Origin: Nematostella vectensis
Lineage: Eukaryota; Cnidaria; Anthozoa; Actiniaria; Edwardsiidae
Length of the DNA stretch: 64,000 bases
Assembly: GCF_932526225.1 (NCBI RefSeq)
Contig: NC_064044.1
Span: 10,844,906-10,908,905, forward strand
Direction of reading: 5' to 3'
Positions 57,801 through 64,000 of the stretch are shown here, piece by piece. The translations under genes were made by a program, and so were the position numbers. The notes under the pieces were generated by a model. It did no database searches. It was not told the origin of the DNA and saw nothing but the letters and a program-made list of their open reading frames with translations. Position 1 is the stretch's first letter, and every line of letters starts with the position of its first letter.

Positions 57801-58692
57801 AGCTCCGACGTTACGTGCTCCTGTAATCACCTGACACATTTCGCAGTGCTCATGCGCACTAGAGACCAAAAGGCACGTGACACTTACTAACATACACAAG
57901 TTGGGGGTCTGTTTATAGCCGTCTTTAATGCTTTTAAATGTTTCAAGATAAAGCTTGTTAAATTAGCATGTTAAATCCCCTGACTTAAAAGGGGCTTGAA
58001 AGTGGTAATTTTTCGCAAAAAGTAGATAGGCCAGGCGTTGTTATCGGGTTTCCTGTTGTTGGGTCTCCAGTGGATGGTAAGAGTTGTGACGTCAAAGGAA
58101 CCCATCTCTCCGAACGTTCCGTGGGTGAGCTCGTCCCAGCCCCAGGCTACCTCACGGTTCATCTCCGAGCACAGGAAACCCGGTAAGAACGTCTGGGACT
58201 AGGCTGCAGAAAGGCGGCTTTAAACTCTCGATCTCAAATTTCAAATGACCCCCGTTATCTTAAAAAAAACAACAACAACAAAGACTAACACAAGTAGTCA
58301 CCCTACACAGGTATCCCAAGATCACGATGACACCTTACAAATAATTACATACATCGGCCTGAGCATGTCAATTCTCGGATGCCTGCTGACCAGCATTGCA
58401 CATTACGTGCTCACGTGAGTAGGCGGAAGTGGTCATTCGTGTAAATAGATGCGTTATCTTCATATTCCGTTGTGATTTTATGAGCACTCGTGTATTTCAT
58501 TGCCTTATTGGTTGATTAAATTTCAATCAGATAGTACGTTTCTCCCATCCTCACTGGCTCTTTTTTAAAAAAAGTATAAGATGGCACTAAGAAACAGTTA
58601 CAGATTTTATCCATGATTTAGAGGTCACTAAAATGGAAATGTTAGCCTAAAGTACAAAATAACAAAAGGCATAATTATAATGGTGATGATTG

Positions 58693-58739
<47 letters not shown>

Positions 58740-61700
58740 TCACAATTGCCCAACTGTCACAGGGATGTGTCGTCAGAGCAGTCACAGATAAGGATCAACT
58801 TGTCGCTAACACTTGCTCTTGCGCATGCGTGTTTCCTACTTGGGACTTTCGCAAGGAGTTACTGGGTGAGTGCCCACAGTGAGCTTCAACCTCGTCACCC
58901 TTCCTTCCACACAAATAGTGTGTTTAAGATCCATGAGCGCGCAAATGCTGTCATGTAAGGGCTGACATGTCATGCTTTCTCAAGTCCTCTTCAAGACGCG
59001 ACACCGGCTGCAAATAGGTCCTCATATAGACGCACACACGACCCTAGCCCGCCTGATACTGACATGCTTCCGCCTCCCTCTCCCGCCTCTCCCCTCCCCC
59101 TCTCCCTCGTCTGCTACTACCTCTGTCTCCCATCCCGTGCGTTACCAGCGCGCCTCTATCTCCCAAGTCTGCTACCTGGCTACTAACGTCGTTTTCCATA
59201 CTGTAGCCCGCCTGCTACTAACACGCCTTCGCCCCCTCTTGCCCTTCCCCTTCTCTTCCTCGTCTGCTGCTGCCTCTGCCACCCAGCCTGTGCTGCTAAC
59301 ACGCCTCTATCCCCCCCCCCCGTGTGCTACTGACGTCTTTTTTTATACCGTAGGCCGCCTGTGTCCTCGTCGCCGCCTTGCTTCAGTTCTTTTATCTTTG
59401 CTTCATGTGCTGGATGCTTGCCGAGGGGATTCAACTTTACTTACAAATCGTCAAAGTCTTCAACACAAATATCAAGTTAAAGCGTGCTTATGTCTTCGCC
59501 TGGGGTCAGTCACTCCTAATCCCGTTCCCGTTTCTGGTGGATAAAAATCCCAAACAAGCCTACCGGCCTCAAAATAAGGGCGTCGACTCTTCTCCCCTGT
59601 TTTACCCGCTCTTAATAAAAAGTTAGAAATTTGACGGTGGTGGGGCATCCTATATATCCGACGCTCTTGCATTTTAAAATAATAAGGATTAAGAGTTACC
59701 CATCCTGGAGTCGAGAAACACAGGCTTCTAGCAAGCAAACATAAGTCAAATAAAGGGCCGAGAAACTGAAAGATATACATGTCTTACCGGGAATCGAACC
59801 CTTTTCAGGAGAGGTGAGAAGCCCCATACACTGTGATCCCACGACAATATGACAGATGCAGCCTGGGTGTTTTCTAAAACACCATTTAGGACAAAAAATA
59901 TCAAAACCACCAAAGAGTAAAAGAACTTCACTGCTTCAGATGTCTATTTCTTTTGTAAAGAGGCCGCCTTACCCCTCCCCATCTATTGTTCCCTAAGCAT
60001 CTTAAAAACACATACACCAACAAAACACATAGGATTGACAAATTTCTTAACCAATAAACTCAACCCGTTTCCGCGCGATATTTTTGTCCACAGGAGCACC
60101 ATTGCTGATTGTGATCACTTCGTTGTGCATTTCTGAGACTGCAAAAGGTGGACTCCGTAGCTACGTCACGCAGGACTTGTAAGTGGATTGATCCATTAGG
60201 GTGTGGAGGGAGGGAGAGAGGGAGAGAGGCAGTGGCATGGCGCTGCTATTTATATCTTAATCATAAATAGGTAAATAGCATAAGTAAATGAGAATATGTC
60301 TTTATTTTCAGTTGCTGGATGTCTTTCGAAAATGATCTTGTATGGGCATTCATTGTTCCTGTTCTTCTCATAATACTGGTAAGTTTATATTCGCGCTTAC
60401 TTTGAGCCCACAGAACAGCCAGCAGCGACGCGCGTGAATGGTGTAGAATCCGGTGATCATTCGTATAAGGAACATTTCTTTCTGCAAAGTGTTTGGGGTG
60501 GGGGATAGTTAATTGAAGAAATGCTGTTGTATTTTTTTTACTCGTGAATTTTAAACTATTGAATTATGTTATAGTCTTTCAGTGCAAACAAACTACATGG
60601 TAAATTCTAAACTATTATTGAAACATAATTGTCTCTCAGTGGAAAGAAACTCATGGTAAATTCTAATCTATTGAATTGATTGTCTTTCAGTGCAATGTCT
60701 CGGTGCTCGTGAGGGTTGTACTCGAGATGATCAAAGTGAACAAGAAACAGAATGGCACGGATAAGTCACCCAGGATGGCATCTGTTAGGTAAATCATGAA
60801 AGTTATGGCTCGACGATGGCAGAGTACCATCTACCGAATACATGCCCCACTCGAGAAACCTCCGTTCCTCTTTGGTCGCTTTCTGGTTCTTCTAACCTGT
60901 ATATTGACTATTGCGTACCCTCAAATCTCTATTACGTTCATGATAACTAAATTCCCGTTCCAGGGAGCCTAAAGCCTGATTTAGACGGCACGATTTAGTT
61001 GTATGCAACCTGCTTACAACTTGTCTTTAACCTGAATAACACACTACGACTTTCGTAGTCGAGTGTCGTAGCCGAGTCGTAGGCTGATTTACACTCTACG
61101 ACTCGAGTTGTTGAGGTGTCGCGGGCAAGTATACGAGCATACGGTTAAACCATGCTGCCTAAATCAGCGTTAAAAAAACTAAGCTAAGCTTCAACAGCCT
61201 CCCACTCTTTCCTTGTTTTCCTTTTATTACAGACACAGCGTCAAAGCCTTTGTTTTACTGGCTCCTCTGCTGGGGGTCACGTGGCTAACGGGCTTGCTAG
61301 GTATCATGGGAGGCGGTGTGACGTCATTGTACATATTCACTATTCTCAACTCCTTCCAGGTATGAATCGATGTCGTCACATCTTGAGTTAGATAGATACT
61401 AGGAAAATAGAGGAAAGCGATGTTGTTAGCATAAATACAAAAAGCCCGAAATAGTCGTGTTCGTGAGCCAGAAGAATGAATACAATACACCAAAAACTGA
61501 AATTCGACCCTGCCAAATTTTCGTCTTTAATAAGACTTCTTCAGGGCATTCTTTAATAAGACTTCTTCAGGGTAGTCTGCCCTGAAGAAGTCTTATTAAA
61601 GACGAAAATTTGGCAGAGTCGAATTCCAGTTTTTGGTTTATTGCGATGTTGTTAGCGATAGAGCTACTAGGCTAGCCTAGCCACGGCATAGTGTAAGGGT

Positions 61701-62794
61701 AGAAATAATTGTTTTGCACACGAAGCTGTTGTCATTTCCATCGAAAAAAAGAAAACCCTTAAAAGGAGCCGTGTAACTTTCGTTACGTGTTAGAAAAATG
61801 CCAGGGGCTGTCAAAAACTTTCAGTACCACCAGTAAAACCATTGCCATTAACTTATCATATATAAGTATGAAATTGGTATTGCTCCCATCGGAATATGTA
61901 TAATATGTTTGTCTAGACCAATTCAATGCAATTTTGATAGTCAAACAATTGATAATCAAAAGTCCGGACAAGTTTCAATTGTCCGATCTCTCGTTTGTGA
62001 TTGGAAGACAATAAGCATTCCACGCATATTTCATGATTATCAAGGTTTTGCCATTCACGGTGAAATAGAATAATTTTATATTTCGACTGATTCGCTAGCT
62101 AATCTTACATTTCTTTTCTTGTTTATCAACAGGGATTCTTTATCTTTTTGTTCCATTGCCTGAAAAACTCTGAGGTATATGAATAGTAATATAGTGTACA
62201 CACATTTTATTAACCACGCTCCATAGAAGAACAAAACATAACAAACACTGCGCACCTCAAATATCTTACGGACAATTCCGGCACTGCGCACCCCAAATAT
62301 CTTACCAGCAATCCACTGCGCACCTCAAATATCTTACGAACAATCCACTGCGCACCCCAAATATCTTACCAACAATCCACTGCGCACCTCAAATATTTTA
62401 CAAATAACCCACTGCGCACTTCAAATATTTTACGGACAATCCACTGCATGCGCACCTCAAATATCTTACCAACAATCCACTGCGTGCCACAAATATCTTA
62501 CCAACAATCCACTGCGCACCTCAGATATTTTACAAATAACCCACTGCGCACTTGTAATATCCTAAGGACAACCCACTGCGCGCTCAAATATTTTACGAAC
62601 AATCCACTGCGCACCTCATATACCTTCTTCCCTGGTCTGATTAACAGATACGAAACCGACTCAAGCGTAAGATTGAGGTTATGGAGCACATGCATTTCAA
62701 CAGCAATAATGTCAGAAGTATCCATATCAACAAGGCTGGGAAGGCTACGTCTGGGCGAGTGACTTCGCCTAAACTTACCGAGGCTGCCATGTGA
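48898..62794 (+). CDS. Adhesion GPCR with C-type lectin domain (about 18 exons)
   Basis: Plasma-membrane adhesion (class B2) receptor. Exons: 48898-48961, 50574-50939, 51189-51625, 52015-52074, 53931-54090, 54334-54441, 56925-56991, 57158-57248, 57693-57876, 58321-58414, 58763-58865, 59354-59504, 60094-60178, 60312-60378, 60691-60788, 61233-61359, 62133-62174, 62648-62794. They join in phase to about 816 aa. Order: signal peptide (1-21); C-type lectin domain (22-143, SGSCFFVSP, WEKAKIRCASEGAHLVYLG, ENHESYYICEK) lacking EPN and WND calcium motifs; Ser/Thr stalk (144-289); GAIN domain (ESVDLMNQLLHELRG, ASMKPVAKQLTRNITLNFV); GPS with FW, GGC, TCSCNHLTHFAVLM and predicted cleavage at L498/T499; seven helices from about 520 (INLSLTLALAHACFLLG, CMCWMLAEG-like MCWMLAEGIQLY, FAWGAPLLIV, CWMSFENDLVWAFIVP, LGVTWLTGLLG); a 60-residue tail. 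Exons 50574 and 54334 and the 57876/58321 junction are the least certain. Ligand unknown. Confidence 0.88.
49170..49183. repeat. Poly-G tract in adhesion GPCR intron 1
   Basis: Run of about 14 G. Confidence 0.7.
49545..49843. mobile_element. 299-bp MITE (intact form)
   Basis: Terminal inverted repeats of about 28 bp with one mismatch: agagaccatgatataagag with aacgaatcc on the left, ggattcgttctcttac with atcatggtctct on the right. The interior matches the split copy at 40127-42204. It lies in intron 1 of the adhesion GPCR. No ORF. Confidence 0.85.
50361..50491. mobile_element. piggyBac-type MITE, 123 bp, with TTAA target duplication
   Basis: TTAA at 50361-50364 and 50488-50491 flanks agccgcattgtcaccagttt on the left and aactggtgataatgcggct on the right. 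This is an inverted repeat of about 30 bp. TTAA duplication is the hallmark of piggyBac. Related copies: 33766-34012 and a right half at 53238-53278. Confidence 0.85.
51211..51490. repeat. (TCA)n-derived trinucleotide repeat within a coding exon
   Basis: Imperfect ATC/TCA repeat encoding the Ser/Thr stalk of the adhesion GPCR in the true frame (ASQSSSST, SLSSLSST). It includes an internal 72-bp duplication (cagtggccttttcatcgaca at 51219 and 51297). Other frames are also open, giving His-rich and Met-rich artefact ORFs. Confidence 0.85.
52317..52430. repeat. Diverged copy of the CAAAAACTGGAATTCGAC repeat family
   Basis: Shares aatgaatacaatacaccaaa, aactggaattcgacc and gtctttaataaga with copies at 61436-61640 and 63120-63200. 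The ribozyme-like core is mutated here. Confidence 0.7.
53040..53205. mobile_element. Palindromic MITE
   Basis: The left arm (gtgccttcatagaattttg, aaaaccttggtgtttgt) and right arm (acaaaaacaccttggtttt, caaaactcaatgaaggcac) are inverted. A half copy (the right arm with its upstream flank) occurs at 24176-24275 in P450 A intron 7. Confidence 0.75.
53425..53930 (-). mobile_element. 5'-truncated LINE (non-LTR retrotransposon) 3' end
   Basis: The minus strand encodes the C-terminal end of a LINE reverse transcriptase: KKAGLSVHDLCTIYCALIRS, VLEYASPVWAALPEYLS, IQKRALKIILRHEYTSYS, ending in a stop at 53517. A 3'UTR with AATAAA and a microsatellite tail of (ATT)n follows (53425-53450 on the plus strand as ATA repeats). 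Similarity ends about where the adhesion GPCR exon begins (53931). A typical dead-on-arrival, 5'-truncated insertion; the clade is not resolved. Confidence 0.85.
54526..55985. repeat. Large hexanucleotide array with a phase switch
   Basis: Starts as (AACAAT)n, then about 132 copies of AACAGT to 55370, then about 91 copies of AACTGT to about 55918, then AACTAT units to 55980. The first large block is nearly uninterrupted. The array sits in an intron within the GAIN-coding part of the adhesion GPCR. Confidence 0.97.
56424..56832. mobile_element. hAT-like MITE with GGGCTCGTCCACA termini
   Basis: About 400 bp. The left end agggctcgtccacattaac with acggattcg is inverted relative to gaatccgtgttagtgtgg with acgacccctt on the right. 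The interior has palindromic gaatccg/cggattc motifs. Target duplication not clear. Lies in an adhesion GPCR intron. Confidence 0.75.
58680..58740. repeat. (ATG)n microsatellite
   Basis: About 16 ATG units just upstream of the second transmembrane exon of the adhesion GPCR; it is intronic. Confidence 0.85.
59745..59850 (-). ncRNA. Possible tRNA-derived SINE head
   Basis: The minus strand contains gggttcgattcccggtaaga, a good internal B-box and T-loop. About 50 bases upstream is an A-box-like tgggatcacagtgtatgg. A complete cloverleaf could not be convincingly built, so it may be a SINE remnant or a degenerate tRNA. Confidence 0.35.
60967..61172. mobile_element. MITE with GCCTGATTTAGACGGCA termini
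   Basis: The left end aaagcctgatttagacggca and right end catgctgcctaaatcagcgtt are imperfect inverted repeats. The middle is rich in cgactcgagt/actacgac palindromes. About 205 bp, intronic. Confidence 0.6.
61436..61640. repeat. Inverted pair of the CAAAAACTGGAATTCGAC family with hammerhead-like core
   Basis: Two opposed copies share cagttttt/aaaaactg ends, gtcgaatt and gaagaagtcttattaaagac. Together they form a hairpin with arms of about 75 bases. On the plus strand 61576-61617 can be read as a hammerhead-like fold: TCTGCC pairing with GGCAGA, CTGAAGA, an extra A, GTCTT-ATTA-AAGAC, then GAAA. A conventional transposon terminus is the alternative. Confidence 0.6.
62245..62628. repeat. 32-36-bp tandem array in the last adhesion GPCR intron
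   Basis: About twelve units based on cactgcgcacctcaaatatc followed by ttaccaacaatc. Ends 20 bases before the acceptor of the last coding exon. Confidence 0.88.
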
Positions 62795-64000
62795 AGGCGG
62801 AGTTTTAACATTTCACAATGTATATAGTTGAAGTTGTACAGTAACAATTTGCATGGATGGGACTTGCATCTAAGGAAAACTCATAAGAAGAAGCAAGTAC
62901 GAACCATAATTGGTGTACGCTGAGCATTATTGCTTCTGTGCAGCCTGGAAGAACTATCTTGAAAGGCAAATAGAGGACTCGTTAAAGTAAGCCTAAACTA
63001 AAGAAAGTTTGGAATTATTAAGGATATAAAGTACTCTAACTTGTGGATGTTTACATTTAATTTATATTTTGTCTAGTAATACTCTCTGCCAATAATGGTA
63101 TGAATCCCTTTTGGAAGAGTAAATACAAAAAGCCCAAATAATCGTGTTGTTGAACCAGTAGAATGAATACAATACACCAAAAACTGGAATTCGACTCTGC
63201 CCTTTTGGAAAAGAGTGCATCAAATTATACGAAAAATTTTACGAAAAAATAGGAGCAAACGGATGACCAGAAAACAACGATTGCAAACTTCGAAAAAGGT
63301 GAGTTTTTATATGCCTAAAATGTACTTTTCATAGCTTTAAAGCTAAGAAAACAGGATTTAAATTTGTAATCAAAAGCTTATAGGTGCTTAAAGTAGCGGG
63401 GAAACTCTGTTTTGCTAGAAAATGCATCTTGACTTTATCCACATAACTGCCGATAGAAGTAACACAGGCCTTCTATAAAAAAAAGATGTTTCTTGTAGAT
63501 CAAATCTTGCTTTGCTGTTGTTTGTTTTAATTTAACTTATAAAGTATAAAACATGTTTAGGCAACCCCTTTATAAAACTAAGGATCCAGACCCTTTTTCG
63601 AATAAAAAGAAACACATAGCTAATTCAATTGTTATTATTTGTAGTCATCATAGATTGCAAGATAAAAACAAACTACTATACAGGTGCATTCTGATCTAAA
63701 AAGTAGAAAGATAGACTCAATTATAGCTCCAACTCACTTAGATGGATATTGGGCATTTGTTTAGTAGCCCTTCAGTTTTTTGGTGTACATATATGTGTAA
63801 GTATACAAGCTGAGACATTGTACAAAGGGTTTTCTGCTGTTTCTGTGAGCCAGTTATGCACTATAAAAACAAATATAGAAACAAATGTGTCAGGGGTTCA
63901 ACATCCCCTGACCTGCCCACTACACCAAATTTTCTTTCTGCTTAGGTAAATGTCAGAACACTTTATGGATTTTTGCTTAATTCTGAAACATATGTACAAC
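62795..64000. other. Downstream flank of the adhesion GPCR
   Basis: Contains the presumed 3'UTR and a truncated member of the CAAAAACTGGAATTCGAC family at 63120-63200. No further gene recognised. AATAAA at about 63601 is a distant polyadenylation candidate. Confidence 0.45.

Noticed and set aside
58972-59544. 190-residue plus-strand ORF
   Set aside because: Low-complexity Pro/Ser/Leu reading of a C/T-rich intron that runs out of frame over the true transmembrane exon 59354-59504.
59745-59850. Functional tRNA gene on the minus strand
   Set aside because: The B-box is good but I could not build an acceptor stem and anticodon arm, so only a tRNA-derived element is suggested.

Overview
The window is eukaryotic and looks like a cnidarian, most likely an anthozoan such as a sea anemone. 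That assignment is an inference from gene content (a metabotropic-glutamate-type receptor, CYP4-type P450s, an adhesion GPCR with a lectin domain), multi-exon genes with GT-AG introns, and dense small DNA transposons and microsatellites. Nothing suggests a prokaryote, plastid or virus.

Layout. 1-7366 is a telomere-like 20-bp satellite containing a 1,443-bp tandem duplication. 7586-11956 (minus) is a complete four-exon class C GPCR of about 921 aa. 12-17.5 kb is intergenic with minisatellites and small transposons. 17528-19778 (minus) is a complete three-exon gene for the RNA polymerase III subunit RPC11/POLR3K (108 aa); it is easy to miss because every exon is short. 20397-28778 and 31245-38440 (plus) are two tandem CYP4-like P450 genes with 14 exons of identical length each, including a 13-nt microexon. 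The upstream copy is intact (510 aa); the downstream copy has one in-frame TGA at codon 270. 40-45 kb is a nest of transposons, including a 2.4-kb hAT element with exact terminal repeats, an 8-bp target duplication and a frameshifted transposase. 48898-62794 (plus) is a large adhesion GPCR (about 18 exons, about 816 aa): signal peptide, C-type lectin domain, Ser/Thr-rich stalk encoded by a TCA microsatellite, GAIN domain with intact GPS, seven-helix domain and short tail.

The genes do not form one pathway. Two are surface receptors, two are a detoxification or lipid-oxidation P450 pair made by local duplication, and one is a housekeeping transcription subunit. The introns and spacers carry most of the unusual structure: a roughly 1.4-kb hexanucleotide array, piggyBac- and hAT-like MITEs, a 5'-truncated LINE abutting a coding exon, and an inverted repeat with a hammerhead-ribozyme-like core.

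Exon boundaries were derived by hand from ORFs, splice consensus and phase. They are firm for the class C GPCR, POLR3K and the P450s, and less certain for the N-terminal half of the adhesion GPCR.
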